Assembly: GCA_018268355.1 (NCBI GenBank)
Contig: JAFDWR010000001.1
Coordinates: 415,797 to 479,796, forward strand
Direction of reading: 5' to 3'
DNA: 64,000 nucleotides
DNA from: Armatimonadota bacterium
GTDB lineage: Bacteria > Armatimonadota > Fimbriimonadia > Fimbriimonadales > Fimbriimonadaceae
The notes below the pieces were generated by a model. That model had not been told where the DNA came from and made no database searches. It saw nothing but the letters and a program-made list of their open reading frames with translations. The position numbers were made by a program, and so were the translations under genes. Each line of letters opens with the position of its first letter. Position 1 is the stretch's first letter. Positions 33,530-43,464 of this stretch are shown here, in pieces.

Positions 33530-34101
33530 CCACCGACCTTCTGCGCCGAGTCTATGAAGACGGCGCGTTCCCGATGGCGGAGCCGGATGGTAGCGTCGAG
33601 TTCTATGTCCCCTACCGGCGGTGCCTGATGCCCATCGAGGGGATCCACGTCAGCCGGTCGCTGGCACGCGTGATCCGAAAGGGCGAATTCGAGATTCGCT
33701 TCGATTCCGATTTTGAGGGCGTCATGCGGGGCTGCATGGTCCGCGCCGAAGGCACCTGGATCAGCGAGGACTTCATCCGGGTTTACGGTGAGGCGTTCCG
33801 TGAAGGTTGGTCGCACTGTTGCGAGACCTGGAAGGATGGCAAGCTCGTCGGCGGGATCTATGGACTCGCGATTGGGACGTGCTTTTGCGCGGAGTCGATG
33901 TTCCACCGCGCGACAAACGCCTCGAAGGTTGCCATTTGGGCGATGGTGAATCGTTGCCGCGAGGCGGGGTTCACCCTGTTCGATGCCCAGCTGATGAACC
34001 CCCATCTGGCCTCGCTGGGCGCCTTCGAGGTGCCGCACGAGGCCTATCTGATCTCACTTTCCCACGCGCTACGAAACGAAGCTCACTGGCCGAGCGAGTG
34101 A
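33511..34101 (+). CDS. aat: leucyl/phenylalanyl-tRNA-protein transferase
   Basis: 196 residues; attaches Leu or Phe to N-terminal Lys/Arg of proteins, marking them for Clp proteolysis (the bacterial N-degron pathway). Family blocks are YEDGAFPMAEPDG, REGWSHCCETWKDGKLVGGIYGLAIG, CAESMFHRATNASKVA and LFDAQLMNPHLASLGA. It overlaps carB by 19 bases and the convergent esterase by 19 bases. ClpS, the usual adaptor, is not seen in the window, but ClpC and ClpXP are. Confidence 0.94.
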   Translation: MRGHQLTTDLLRRVYEDGAFPMAEPDGSVEFYVPYRRCLMPIEGIHVSRSLARVIRKGEFEIRFDSDFEGVMRGCMVRAEGTWISEDFIRVYGEAFREGWSHCCETWKDGKLVGGIYGLAIGTCFCAESMFHRATNASKVAIWAMVNRCREAGFTLFDAQLMNPHLASLGAFEVPHEAYLISLSHALRNEAHWPSE

Positions 34102-34838
34102 CGCTTGAAGAACGCGACCATCTCGGGGATCGTCACGCTTTCAAAGGTGTGTCCACCCGGGAGGATATAGGCAATGCTCTCCGCCGCGCCCGCCTTCGTG
34201 TAGCGGTGATAGAGGCCGTCGACGGTCTCATCGGAAGCCGTTTGGCCGTTGATCTTCAGGCAGTTCTTGAAGGAAGCCATCTGACCGGCGTAGGGCACGA
34301 TCGGGTCCTTCTCGCCCATGATCGCGAAGATTGGCATTGGCTTGGCATTCCGCAGTTGACGCCCAGCGCCCGCCGAACTCGGACCGATTGCCGCAATCAT
34401 GTCGCCGCGTTCGGCCCAAAGGAGATAGGTGAAGGCGCCACCGTTGCTGTGACCCATCACGTACACCCGCGACTTGTCAGCGCGTGAATCGAGCAGGGAA
34501 GCGGCCATTGCATCAAAGAACTTGAGGTCGCGATCTTCAACTTCGCCGACGGACTTTTGCCAACCTGGCTTCTTGCCTTCGGGGTCGGTGCGACCGGCAA
34601 TGTTCAAACCCTGCGGGTAAACCATGATCGCCTCGGGAAAGGCGGTTTCGAGCTTGAAGCTGCGCATTGCATTGCGCGAGCTGCCGCCGTGGCCATGGAA
34701 GGCAAAGACCACCGGGCTCTTCGTGGTGGTGGCGGCGGGCCGGGTGACCACGGCGGTGCGGTCAACGCCGAGGACTTGCCAGTGCATGACTTCCGAAGTG
34801 CGCTCGGATTGGGCTAGAAGCAAGAGTGCGGTCAGCAT
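34083..34838 (-). CDS. secreted LpqC/PHB-depolymerase-like esterase
   Basis: 251 residues with a signal peptide (about 1-16). Alpha/beta-hydrolase features are VFAFHGHGGSSRNAM (oxyanion loop), the nucleophile in VMGHSNGGAFTY (Ser about 127), Asp in MGEKDPIVPYAG and His in PGGHTFES. The pattern matches polyhydroxybutyrate-depolymerase/feruloyl-esterase family members; the natural ester is unknown. Confidence 0.87.
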   Translation of the reverse strand: MLTALLLLAQSERTSEVMHWQVLGVDRTAVVTRPAATTTKSPVVFAFHGHGGSSRNAMRSFKLETAFPEAIMVYPQGLNIAGRTDPEGKKPGWQKSVGEVEDRDLKFFDAMAASLLDSRADKSRVYVMGHSNGGAFTYLLWAERGDMIAAIGPSSAGAGRQLRNAKPMPIFAIMGEKDPIVPYAGQMASFKNCLKINGQTASDETVDGLYHRYTKAGAAESIAYILPGGHTFESVTIPEMVAFFKRHSLGQ

Positions 34839-34891
34839 GTGCGTCTAAACGACGAAATGGCGAAAACGCTCAGTAAGACCGGCAAACGTCC

Positions 34892-35710
34892 TTAGATCTT
34901 CTCGAAACGGAAGGTGGCGCCGCCGACTTCGAAATCATTTTCGATCACGTCAGTATGGACGCGCGCACCGATTTCGACCCTGTTGTGGTAGATCATCACC
35001 CGCTGGACCTTTGCCTTAGGCCCGAAGTCGAAGGTGGCATCCTTCAGATCAAGCGAGAAGGTCGCCTTGGCCCAATTCCAGTTCACCCGTCCCCGCGAAT
35101 GCTGGCGCATGATGACTTCTTGACCGACATAGCAGCCCTTGTTGAGCGAGACGTAGCGCTGCATCACCGATTCGCCAAGCTCGGCGGGCAGGCTGGTTTC
35201 GGTGATGTCGATGCCGAGAACGGGGAGGCGATGGTCGAACAAATAGCACTGGAGCGGATAGTCGTGCTCGGGCGCGCGCTCCGTGGCACCGTATTGGTGC
35301 CACAGGTAGCCCTCAAGGTACTCGATGTCGCACTCACCCCGGGTTGGGCCAAGAATGGCACTTCGCGAAGCGACCTGGGCCTGCACATCCTCCATGATGA
35401 CCGCCTCCTCGACCGTCTTGAGCAGGTGCTGGGCAGACTTCTCATCGGCGACGATTCCAACCTCCGTTCCGTACCTGCGCCAGCAGTAGAGCACGGCCCG
35501 AATCTGCCCCGTTGGGCTGCACATGAACGTGTAGACCGCTCCGTAGGAGCCGTCCAAGAGGTTCCGAGGCCGTTCCTTGCTTAAGTGCCGCATGTCCTGG
35601 GTGCATTGCCCCTGGAGCCACTCGACCACGTCAGCCCCAGTAAGGACGATCTCCCAATAGGCCGATTCGGGCGGGTTGGGAAAAGTCGGGTCGGAGGAGT
35701 AGACGCGCAT
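34892..35710 (-). CDS. ygfZ: YgfZ/GcvT-family folate-binding protein
   Basis: 272 residues. The diagnostic YgfZ motif K-G-C-Y-x-G-Q-E is present as NKGCYVGQEVI near residue 195. YgfZ supports iron-sulfur enzyme maintenance in a tetrahydrofolate-dependent way. I use the ATG of MRVYSSDPTF because a TATTAT -10-like hexamer lies about 25 bases upstream; a GTG at 35773 would begin at the edge of the divergent gene. Confidence 0.88.
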   Translation of the reverse strand: MRVYSSDPTFPNPPESAYWEIVLTGADVVEWLQGQCTQDMRHLSKERPRNLLDGSYGAVYTFMCSPTGQIRAVLYCWRRYGTEVGIVADEKSAQHLLKTVEEAVIMEDVQAQVASRSAILGPTRGECDIEYLEGYLWHQYGATERAPEHDYPLQCYLFDHRLPVLGIDITETSLPAELGESVMQRYVSLNKGCYVGQEVIMRQHSRGRVNWNWAKATFSLDLKDATFDFGPKAKVQRVMIYHNRVEIGARVHTDVIENDFEVGGATFRFEKI

Positions 35711-35775
35711 ACGCGGGAGGAGTCCTGAAGTGGATAATATCCGAGCGGCGTCGGCATGAGGATGCCGGTCCACCT

Positions 35776-36486
35776 ATGTTCTGGCTTTTCCTAGGATTGT
35801 TTGGCCTCGGCGGCTTGGCGCAAGAGAAAGTGCTCCAGATGGAGCGCGATGCGGCGAGCCGTTTTGCTGCCTCCTGGGGGCCGACTGCCAAGGTTCGCGT
35901 CCGGACGGTCTGGCCCGGAACGGCGGTCCTGAAGGGCGACTTTGAGAAGGTCCTCGTTGACCTGCGCGACGGACGCTCGGACCGGATCGACATGGTCATT
36001 GACCCCAGCCTGAAGGACAAAGGACGGATCAAAACGTTATCGCTCCGGGCGAGGAACACCTTCCTCGCGGGCGCACGTTTCGACGAAGTTCAGATTCAAT
36101 TTCACGAAGTCCGCTATGGCAAGGAGGCGTTCAACCGCCGCCACGAACTCGTCTTCGCCGAGCCGCCGTCGGGGACCTTCTCGATCTGGGCATCCGGGAA
36201 CATCGGCGAGGCCAAGCTCGCGATCAAGGGCAGCACGATCACGGTGCAACAAGGCGATCTCACCTTGGTCGGTCGGCCGGTGGTGAAAGGGAACGGCCTG
36301 AGTCTTGCTGACGTCGAAGCGAAGCGAGGTACCCAAACGATCGATCCCCAATTGCCCTTGAGGTTCTTTGAGAACCTGGCGAACCCCGGCCGTGCAAGTC
36401 GAACGCTTTCGTTTGTCGCCGAGGCAGTACGGATCGAGGGTCAAAGGCTGAGGATTGACGGGCGGGTCGGGGCGGCCAACCCATGA
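35776..36486 (+). CDS. DUF2993 (LmeA-like) phospholipid-binding protein
   Basis: 236 residues. Signal peptide about 1-15, then a beta-rich lipid-binding-like domain with repeated amphipathic strands (VRVRTVWPGTAVLKGDFEKVLVDL, SLRARNTFLAGARFDEVQIQF). The pattern agrees with DUF2993 proteins, of which mycobacterial LmeA supports mannan elongation. The match is by general layout, so confidence is moderate. It overlaps the GT2 start by 4 bases, which suggests a joint envelope-glycolipid role. Confidence 0.7.
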   Translation: MFWLFLGLFGLGGLAQEKVLQMERDAASRFAASWGPTAKVRVRTVWPGTAVLKGDFEKVLVDLRDGRSDRIDMVIDPSLKDKGRIKTLSLRARNTFLAGARFDEVQIQFHEVRYGKEAFNRRHELVFAEPPSGTFSIWASGNIGEAKLAIKGSTITVQQGDLTLVGRPVVKGNGLSLADVEAKRGTQTIDPQLPLRFFENLANPGRASRTLSFVAEAVRIEGQRLRIDGRVGAANP

Positions 36487-37169
36487 GCGTTGACCTCAGC
36501 GTTCTCGTCCCCGCGCTGAACGAGGAAGACACGATCGCCGAGGTCGTGAACCTCCTCCTCAAGCTGCCGCTGAAGGTCCAGGTCATCGTCATCAACGACG
36601 GCAGCACCGACCGGACGGGCGAAATCCTGGCAGGCTTTGGCGATCAGATCACGCTGCTCACCAACCCGAAGCCACAGGGCAAAGGAGCGGCGATTGTGAG
36701 TGCGATTCCGTCCATCACCGGCGAAGTGACGATCATCCAGGATGCGGACCTCGAGTACTTCCCGGACGAGATTCCGAAGCTTGTTGAGCCGATCCTGAAG
36801 GGTGAGGCCAACGTCGTCTACGGCTCACGGTTTTTCCACGGCCTACCCAAAGGGATGGCGCTCCCGAACAAGATCGTCAACAAGTTACTTGCCTGGAGCG
36901 TTGGCCTCCTCTTCTTCCGGAAGATCAGCGACGAGGCCACGTGTTACAAGGCGTTTCGCAGCTCACTTCTGCGCCGGATGAACCTGGAGTGCAAGCGATT
37001 CGAGTTCTGCCCCGAGGCCACCGCCAAGGCGATCCGCCTCGGAGAAAGGATCGTCGAAATCCCGATCCGCTATGTGCCGAGATCGAAGGCGGCGGGCAAG
37101 AAAATCCGCTGGACCGATGCCCCCGAGGCGTTCTGGACACTTCTCAAGCATCGATTCAAGCGGTTCTAG
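36483..37169 (+). CDS. family 2 glycosyltransferase (dolichyl/polyprenyl-phosphate type)
   Basis: 228 residues with a single GT-A domain. VLVPALNEEDTI is at the N-terminus, INDGSTDRTGEI binds UDP or GDP sugars, and QDADLEYFPDEIPKL carries the DXD-like metal site. The VYGSRF and SDEATCYKAFR segments match polyprenyl-phosphate sugar transferases. No C-terminal membrane helices are seen. It is coupled to the DUF2993 gene by ATGA. Confidence 0.88.
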   Translation: MSVDLSVLVPALNEEDTIAEVVNLLLKLPLKVQVIVINDGSTDRTGEILAGFGDQITLLTNPKPQGKGAAIVSAIPSITGEVTIIQDADLEYFPDEIPKLVEPILKGEANVVYGSRFFHGLPKGMALPNKIVNKLLAWSVGLLFFRKISDEATCYKAFRSSLLRRMNLECKRFEFCPEATAKAIRLGERIVEIPIRYVPRSKAAGKKIRWTDAPEAFWTLLKHRFKRF

Positions 37170-37184
37170 AGTCTGTATCCATCG

Positions 37185-38207
37185 GTGAGTGGTTCGATAC
37201 GCGAGCAAATTGAGCAGCGAGAAAGGGAAGTGCTGTCGCCCTATGCCTGCTGTGCGGCCAGCTCCACGGGTCGAGACATCGACGTCGCTCCCGATCCCGT
37301 TCGGACCTGCTTTCAACGCGACCGTGACCGGATTCTGCATTCCAAGCCGTTTCGCCGCTTGAAGCACAAGACCCAGGTCTTCATTGACCCGAACGGCGAC
37401 CATTACCGAACGCGGCTCACCCACACCCTTGAGGTTTCCCAGATCGCCCGCACGATCGGCCGCGCGCTTTGGCTGAACGAAGACCTCATCGAGGCAATCG
37501 CCCTCGGCCACGACGCCGGTCACCCACCCTTTGGGCACGCGGGAGAAGATGCCCTCGATGCCGCGCTGGCGACGGTGGAAGAGCTCGGGCTCGAAGGTCC
37601 GACCCAGTTTCGCCACTACGACCAGTCGCTTCGCGTCCTGCAGGTGCTCGAAGGCCTCAACTTGACCCACGAGGTCCAAGCGGGGATTGGCGGTCACAGC
37701 AAAGGGGTGGCCGACCTCAGCGATGTGGACGGCGACCAGGTGAGCACGCTCGAAGCGGCAGTGGTCCGCATCGCCGACCGCGTTGCCTACCTGAACCACG
37801 ACCTCGATGACGCGCTTCGCAGCGGAATGATCGACATGGTTCCGAGACCGTTCGAATGGCTCGGCCAAACCCACGGCGAACGGGTGGGTTCGATGGTGGA
37901 AGACGTCATTTTCCACTCCAAGGACAGCCCCGCGATCCGCATGTCGCCGAAAATGCTCGCCTCGCTCAACGACCTGAAGGATTGGCTCTTCGAGAACGTC
38001 TACTACTTGTATCCGAAGCGCTATCCGGCGGTGATCAAGGCGAAGAGCCTGGTGTTCGAGTTGTTCTTGTACTTCAGCGAGCCGGGGACGTTGCCTCCGG
38101 GCTACACCGGAATCCAGGGCGCAGTGGACTACATCGCGGGGATGACGGACCGGTACGCCATCGACGTGTTTCGCGCGTTGAGGCTGCCGGAGAAGTGGCC
38201 TGGATAA
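37185..38207 (+). CDS. dgt: deoxyguanosinetriphosphate triphosphohydrolase-like protein
   Basis: 340 residues of the HD-superfamily dNTPase family. The N-terminal SxxGRD-type segment is CAASSTGRDIDVAPDPVRTCFQRDRDRILHSKPFRRLKHKTQVF. The metal motif is HTLEVSQIARTIGRAL, then ALGHDAGHPPFGHAGE, with the later Asp in DRVAYLNHDLDDAL. It cleaves dNTPs to the nucleoside and triphosphate. The start is GTG 37185, 15 bases after the GT2 stop. Confidence 0.92.
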   Translation: MSGSIREQIEQREREVLSPYACCAASSTGRDIDVAPDPVRTCFQRDRDRILHSKPFRRLKHKTQVFIDPNGDHYRTRLTHTLEVSQIARTIGRALWLNEDLIEAIALGHDAGHPPFGHAGEDALDAALATVEELGLEGPTQFRHYDQSLRVLQVLEGLNLTHEVQAGIGGHSKGVADLSDVDGDQVSTLEAAVVRIADRVAYLNHDLDDALRSGMIDMVPRPFEWLGQTHGERVGSMVEDVIFHSKDSPAIRMSPKMLASLNDLKDWLFENVYYLYPKRYPAVIKAKSLVFELFLYFSEPGTLPPGYTGIQGAVDYIAGMTDRYAIDVFRALRLPEKWPG

Positions 38208-38448
38208 AAAGTCCCAAAAGTTAGAACTGGAGAGCTTGTTGAGGTGTCAAAGACTTCAAAGATTGCAAGGGTTAGAGATAGGAGCAATCCTGCCAATAAT
38301 TCCAGCATGTCCACTGGGGCGAGAGGTAACCTCGAACCTCATCTGCGAGCCTTTGGGAAGGGATGAACACCTTCTCGGGGACGTAGAAGCGTAGTGAAAG
38401 TGCTGCTGGCGTCCGCGCCAACAGCGAACAAGGAAAACAAAGAAAAAC
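38208..38448 (+). promoter_or_regulatory. clpC upstream region with repeat and hairpin
   Basis: No gene is visible in these 241 bases. A near-direct repeat TGTCAAA-GA-CTTCAAA (38245-38260) resembles the tandem heptads bound by the CtsR repressor in firmicutes, but the spacing is 2, not 3, and no ctsR gene is present. An imperfect hairpin (GCTGCTGGCG with CGCCAACAGC) lies about 25-48 bases before the ATG. AAGGAAAAC and AAAGAAAAAC precede the start. Confidence 0.35.
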
Positions 38449-40968
38449 ATGTGGCAACGCTTTACCGAAAGGGCCCGAAAGGTCGTCTTCTACGCGCAAG
38501 AAGAGGCGCAGAAGTTCGGCGAGGGCTATGTGTCGACCGAACACCTTCTGTTGGGTTTGGTTCGCGAGAGTGATAGCGTCGCCGCCCGGGTCCTCGAAAA
38601 GCTCGGCGTGAGCCTGAGCCGGATCCGTGCGGAGGTCGAAAAGCAGCTTCCCCGTGGAGATGCCCGCCCCCCGCAAGACATGACGCTGACGCCTCGTGCC
38701 AAGCGAGTCATTGACTTGGCCTACGATGAGGCTCGCAACCTGAACAACAACTACATTGGAACGGAGCACCTTCTGCTCGGCCTCATCCGTGAGGGTGACG
38801 GCCTTGCCGGTCGCGTGCTCGCCAAGCTCGGCGTCGAACTCGAAAAGGCTCGACGAGAGGTCATGGCGCTCCAGGACAACGAAACCCAGGGCAAGTCGGG
38901 CAGCGGCTCTTCGTCCTCGTCTTCGGCGTCCTCGTCGCGATCCCAATCGGGCTCGCGCGCCAAGACCCAGACGCTCGACGAATTTGGCCGAGACCTCACT
39001 GAACTCGCTCGCGAAGGCAAGCTCGACCCCGTGGTCGGTCGCCAGAACGAAATCGAGCGCGTGATGCAGATTCTCTGCCGACGCACCAAGAACAACCCGT
39101 GTCTCATCGGTGAACCGGGCGTTGGTAAGACCGCCATCGCCGAAGGCATGGCCCTTCGCATCGTGAGTGGTGACATCCCCGACCTCCTCAAGGACAAGCG
39201 ACTTGTCGCCCTCGACCTTGCTGGCCTCGTCGCGGGCACCAAGTATCGCGGTGAATTCGAAGAGCGCATGAAGAAGGTCATGGAAGAGGTCCGCAATGCC
39301 GAGGGCAAGGTCATCCTCTTCATCGATGAGCTTCACACCCTCGTGGGTGCCGGCGCCGCAGAAGGCGCGATTGATGCTTCGAACATCATGAAGCCCGCGC
39401 TTGCTCGCGGTGAGCTGCAGTGCATCGGCGCGACGACCCAGGACGAGTTCCGCAAGTACATCGAGAAGGATGCTGCGCTTGAGCGACGATTCCAAGCGGT
39501 CAAGGTTGCTGAGCCGAACGAGACTGAAGCGATCGACATCCTGAAGGGACTTCGCGAGCGCTATGAGGCGCACCACATGGTCGAGATCACCGACGACGCC
39601 ATCGTCGCTTCGGTGCAGCTCAGCCAGCGTTACATCAGCGACCGAACGCTCCCCGATAAGGCGATTGACCTCATCGACGAGGCCGCGTCGCGCGTTCGCC
39701 TCACCCAGAGCCTTCCTCCTGCCGATGTCCGCGCCGACCGAGTGCGACTCACTAAGCTCAAGGCAGAAATCGATCACTACGCCAAGCGCGCCGACGATGA
39801 AAAGCTCGAGAAGATGAACGCTGAGCGCGAAGAGCTCGAGAACAGCATCAAGGAACGCGAAGAAGAGTGGGACAGCCGTGAGAAGACGGAACCGCGCGTC
39901 ACCGAAGAGGAAATTGCGCAGATCGTCCAGAGCTGGACCGGTATCCCCGTCATGAAGCTCGTGGAAGGCGAAAGCCAGAAGCTGCTTCGGATGGAAGAAG
40001 ACCTCCACGCTCGCATCATCGGCCAGCACGACGCCGTCGTTGCGGTGGCGCGAGCCATCCGCCGCGCTCGCAGCGGCCTGAAGGATCCGAAGCGACCGAC
40101 CGGAAGCTTCATCTTCCTTGGTCCGACCGGCGTTGGTAAGACCGAGCTTGCAAAGGCCCTTGCTGCCTACCTCTATGAGAAGGAAAGCAACATGGTCCGA
40201 ATCGACATGTCGGAGTACATGGAGCGATTCTCGATCTCGCGACTCGTCGGTGCACCTCCCGGATATGTCGGTTACGATGAGGGCGGCCAGCTCACCGAGC
40301 AGGTCCGCCGGAACCCGTACTGCGTGGTCCTCCTCGACGAAATCGAGAAGGCGCACCCGGAAGTGTTCAACCTTCTGCTCCAAGTGATGGAAGATGGTCA
40401 GCTCACGGATAGCCAAGGGCGAACCGTCGACTTCCGCAACACGATCCTCATCATGACGTCGAACGTTGGTGTTCGACCGATTGAAATGGACAAGACGCTC
40501 GGCTTCCGCGACCAACGCGAAGACCCGAGCGATCCCAAGGTCTATGAGGCGATGAAGAAGCGGATGCTCGAAGAGATGAAGAAGACCTTCCGACCTGAGT
40601 TCTTGAACCGTGTGGACGAGATCATCGTCTTCCAGCACCTCAAGAAGGAAGAGATCCTCCAGATCGCTGATCTGTACCTGAAGCGTGTGAACCAGCAGGC
40701 CAAGGAGATGCAGATCACGATCGACCTCAGCGATGCGGTCAAGGACTTCCTCGTCGAGCAGGGCTACGATCCGAACCTCGGTGCGCGGCCTTTGCGACGT
40801 GCGGTCCACCGATTCATCGAAGACCCGCTCAGCGAAGAAATGCTGCTCGGTCGGTTCCAAGCGGGTGATGAGATCATCGCCGAGCTGGACGAGAACAAGC
40901 AGGTCATCTTCGTGAAGAAGAACAGCAGCGACGGCGGCTCGAAAGAAAAAGAGCTCGTCACCAACTGA
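38449..40968 (+). CDS. clpC: ATP-dependent Clp protease ATP-binding subunit ClpC
   Basis: 839 residues. Two Clp_N repeats (about 1-75 and 76-145) are followed by a Ser-rich linker (about 146-170) that is longer and more repetitive than usual. AAA+ domain 1 has GEPGVGKT (about 222), a middle domain covers about 420-480, and AAA+ domain 2 has GPTGVGKT (about 559). [13 protein letters not shown] and the ClpP-binding loop region follow. It unfolds proteins for ClpP. The long leader suggests stress regulation. Confidence 0.96.
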   Translation: MWQRFTERARKVVFYAQEEAQKFGEGYVSTEHLLLGLVRESDSVAARVLEKLGVSLSRIRAEVEKQLPRGDARPPQDMTLTPRAKRVIDLAYDEARNLNNNYIGTEHLLLGLIREGDGLAGRVLAKLGVELEKARREVMALQDNETQGKSGSGSSSSSSASSSRSQSGSRAKTQTLDEFGRDLTELAREGKLDPVVGRQNEIERVMQILCRRTKNNPCLIGEPGVGKTAIAEGMALRIVSGDIPDLLKDKRLVALDLAGLVAGTKYRGEFEERMKKVMEEVRNAEGKVILFIDELHTLVGAGAAEGAIDASNIMKPALARGELQCIGATTQDEFRKYIEKDAALERRFQAVKVAEPNETEAIDILKGLRERYEAHHMVEITDDAIVASVQLSQRYISDRTLPDKAIDLIDEAASRVRLTQSLPPADVRADRVRLTKLKAEIDHYAKRADDEKLEKMNAEREELENSIKEREEEWDSREKTEPRVTEEEIAQIVQSWTGIPVMKLVEGESQKLLRMEEDLHARIIGQHDAVVAVARAIRRARSGLKDPKRPTGSFIFLGPTGVGKTELAKALAAYLYEKESNMVRIDMSEYMERFSISRLVGAPPGYVGYDEGGQLTEQVRRNPYCVVLLDEIEKAHPEVFNLLLQVMEDGQLTDSQGRTVDFRNTILIMTSNVGVRPIEMDKTLGFRDQREDPSDPKVYEAMKKRMLEEMKKTFRPEFLNRVDEIIVFQHLKKEEILQIADLYLKRVNQQAKEMQITIDLSDAVKDFLVEQGYDPNLGARPLRRAVHRFIEDPLSEEMLLGRFQAGDEIIAELDENKQVIFVKKNSSDGGSKEKELVTN

Positions 40969-40991
40969 TCTTCCGTCGACCTCGTAATGTT

Positions 40992-41022
40992 AAGGCCCTG
41001 TGATGAACAGGGCCTTTCTCTT
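40992..41022 (+). terminator. intrinsic terminator
   Basis: A 10-bp perfect stem (40992-41001 with 41007-41016), a 5-base loop and a T-rich tail, 23 bases after the clpC stop. Confidence 0.88.
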
Positions 41023-41044
41023 GATCTTGCCTTAACTAAGTTAA

Positions 41045-41050
41045 TAACAT
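41045..41050 (+). promoter_or_regulatory. -10 element, leaderless GTG start
   Basis: TAACAT lies exactly 6 bases before the GTG at 41057, downstream of the clpC terminator. Confidence 0.45.
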
Positions 41051-41056
41051 TGACGG

Positions 41057-42319
41057 GTGCGCTGTTCTTCACTTCTCCTCGCCCTTGCGGGCTCCACGTG
41101 CCTTGTTGCAGCGCAGGCGCAAGGGCCTGATCCCGCAGAGCTGGAAAAGCTCAAGGCGCGCGCAGAGGCGCTGACGAAGGCACTCTCGGCAGTGACCGCG
41201 GACGGGAAGATGACCCAGTCCGACGAAGGCCTTAAGAAGCTTGAAGAGATCCTCGCCGAGCTCAAGGAGATTCGGGCGAGGCTGAAGCGACTCGAGGCAG
41301 GGCAGCCGAAGCCACCAACCCCCGCCCCCGCCACTAAGAAGCTGGACCCGATCGCGATCTCTGGCTTCATGCAGAACCAATACATCATCAGCAATTTGCA
41401 ACAGGGACCCTTTGATGCGATTCGTGTTCGGCGAGCGCGTCTGAACTTCACCCAGACCCTCGACAGCAAGACGGTTGGCCGCTACTCGGTCGAGTTTGCG
41501 AACGGAACACCGCAAAACCAGGCCCAGCTCCGCGATGCCTTCATCAGCTATCGACCGGAAGGCCGCGACGCTCCGTTTGGCACCACCCTGATTGCGGGTC
41601 AGCAGAACACCCCGATGGGCTATGAAATCTCATGGGGTTCCGGCAATCGCCCCTGGCCCGAACGAGCGCAGTACAACCAGACCCTCTTTGCCGCCGAACG
41701 AGGCCAAGGCCTTCTCATCCAGCGCGGCACGAAGGAGGTCTATGGCTACATCGGAATCTGGAACCCGCTGACCTTGAACGACCCCGAACGCGTGAATACT
41801 CCCTCAGTTGGTAAGCCCAGCCTCATCATCGGTGGCAGGGCGAAGACGCGCGATCTTGAAGTCGGCCTCAGCGCGATGTTCGGCAAGCGGCCCCAATTCC
41901 GGCCCAACGGCTCGAACGTGATTTCCCCGGAAACCGAGCGGAACTTCTTCTACCTCGATGGTCAGTGGAACCCTGGTCATGGCCGTGTTTGGGTTCGCGC
42001 CGAGGGCATGATCGGCAAGGACCGCATCCCGAACGCGACGCCAAGCGCAAACGCCTTTGCCAACCCGGTTTCGGGCTATCACGCCGAGCTCGACTACCAG
42101 CTCACCAAGCAGGACCTGCTGATGCTGCGCCAAGAGGAGTTCGACCGGAACCGCGGACCCAAGGGCGACACGTTCCACATGGTTGGATTTGGCCTCGTCC
42201 GCGACCTTAGCGACTACCTGCGACTCACGATCAGCTACGAGTGGGTGACTGACGCGACCGCACCCTTCGGGAAGTCGCGGTACAACCTCCTCACGCTGCG
42301 AACGCAAATCCGGTTCTGA
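41057..42319 (+). CDS. outer-membrane porin (phosphate-selective porin O/P-like)
   Basis: 420 residues. Signal peptide about 1-22 (ending VAAQAQ), a charged coiled-coil-like segment (about 25-85), a Pro-rich linker (KPPTPAPATKK), then a beta-barrel with alternating strands (ISGFMQNQYI, RRARLNFTQTL, VGRYSVEFANG). The chain ends LRTQIRF, with the terminal Phe expected for a BAM-inserted barrel. The coiled coil next to the barrel could reach peptidoglycan, as in diderms with tethered porins. The start is GTG, apparently leaderless. Confidence 0.85.
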   Translation: MRCSSLLLALAGSTCLVAAQAQGPDPAELEKLKARAEALTKALSAVTADGKMTQSDEGLKKLEEILAELKEIRARLKRLEAGQPKPPTPAPATKKLDPIAISGFMQNQYIISNLQQGPFDAIRVRRARLNFTQTLDSKTVGRYSVEFANGTPQNQAQLRDAFISYRPEGRDAPFGTTLIAGQQNTPMGYEISWGSGNRPWPERAQYNQTLFAAERGQGLLIQRGTKEVYGYIGIWNPLTLNDPERVNTPSVGKPSLIIGGRAKTRDLEVGLSAMFGKRPQFRPNGSNVISPETERNFFYLDGQWNPGHGRVWVRAEGMIGKDRIPNATPSANAFANPVSGYHAELDYQLTKQDLLMLRQEEFDRNRGPKGDTFHMVGFGLVRDLSDYLRLTISYEWVTDATAPFGKSRYNLLTLRTQIRF

Positions 42320-42339
42320 CGCATACTGGACGCATAGCG

Positions 42340-43464
42340 ATGAAGGCTTTTCAGCCGCACTATGACGTCATTGTCGTCGGAGCGGGAGCGATGGGCACCG
42401 CGACCGCCTGGAAGGTGGCTTCGGCGGGGGCAACCGTCTTGCTCGTCGACCAAAGCCGGATCGGTAACACGCGGGGAAGCTCGCACGGCGAGTCGCGCAT
42501 CTATCGACAGGCCTACTTTGAGCATCCGGATTACGTCCCGCTACTGAAAGAAGCATGGGATGACTGGCGGGCGATGCAAGGCATCTTCAACGTCGTCGGT
42601 GCGCTCTATGTGGGGCCCGAGAACTCGGAATTGATCACTGGCAGCCGGTTCGCGGCGAGCCAGTTCGACCTTCCGCTCGGTCCGCTCCACTTCGATGACC
42701 CGCGTGGGAAGGTGATTGAGGCACCGCTCGATTGGGCGAGCCTCTTCGAGCCGACCGGCGCGGTCATCAATCCTGAGCGGGCCACGCGCTGGATGGCGGA
42801 TGCGGCCCAGCGAGCAGGGGCCGACATCGCGGAGGACACCAAGGTCCTCGCCTGGGTGAGTGACGTTCGCGGGACATCGATCGAAACCGACCAGGGCTCC
42901 TATTCCTGCGACAAGTTGGTCTTTTGCGGTGGTCCGTGGACGGCGAAGCTCATCGAAGGCCTTCCCGTTGAGCTTGTCGTTACCCGCCAAACCGCCCATT
43001 GGTTTGTCGCCCCTCTCGAGGAGCTGGACCGGCTGGCCCAGATGCCCGTTTTCGGCATCCAGGATGAACGTGGCACCTTCGTTTACGGCTTTCCCGCCGA
43101 CCGCGAGACGGGCCTGTTCAAGATCGCGAACCACACGAAGGGCGTGACCTGGGATGCGAACATGGAGTCGAGGGCAAGCCGGCCGGATGACGACGTCACC
43201 GTTCGGCCCGCGCTCACGCGGTTCTTTGGCGGCGATGACTGGCAGGTCGCCAAGATCAGCGTTTGTCTTTACACCAACACGCCCGACGGGCACTTCCTTT
43301 TTGACCGCGTTCCCGAGACGGAGAACGCCTACTTCATTGGAGGGACGAGCGGGCACGGGTTCAAATTTGCACCTGTACTTGGGGCGGCAATGGCGGATGT
43401 GGTCCTCACTGGTACCACGGCAAGGCCGATAGGGTTTCTCTCCTTGGCCCGTTTCGGGCGATAA
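42340..43464 (+). CDS. FAD-dependent monomeric sarcosine oxidase/N-methyltryptophan oxidase-like enzyme
   Basis: 374 residues. The dinucleotide-binding start is VIVVGAGAMGTATAWKVA. The family-specific RGSSHGESRIYRQAYFEHPDYV block lies near residue 45, and CLYTNTPDGHFLFDRVP carries the Cys (about 309) that holds FAD covalently in sarcosine oxidases. FIGGTSGHGFKFAP closes the FAD site. It probably demethylates a secondary N-methyl amine to formaldehyde and H2O2. The stop overlaps the leuD start (TAATG). Confidence 0.9.
   Translation: MKAFQPHYDVIVVGAGAMGTATAWKVASAGATVLLVDQSRIGNTRGSSHGESRIYRQAYFEHPDYVPLLKEAWDDWRAMQGIFNVVGALYVGPENSELITGSRFAASQFDLPLGPLHFDDPRGKVIEAPLDWASLFEPTGAVINPERATRWMADAAQRAGADIAEDTKVLAWVSDVRGTSIETDQGSYSCDKLVFCGGPWTAKLIEGLPVELVVTRQTAHWFVAPLEELDRLAQMPVFGIQDERGTFVYGFPADRETGLFKIANHTKGVTWDANMESRASRPDDDVTVRPALTRFFGGDDWQVAKISVCLYTNTPDGHFLFDRVPETENAYFIGGTSGHGFKFAPVLGAAMADVVLTGTTARPIGFLSLARFGR

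Noticed and set aside
38272-40860. 862-codon open frame antisense to clpC
   Set aside because: It mirrors the clpC codons in a GC-rich genome, has low-complexity Leu/Val/Asp-rich composition and no domain. The sense strand is a complete ClpC.
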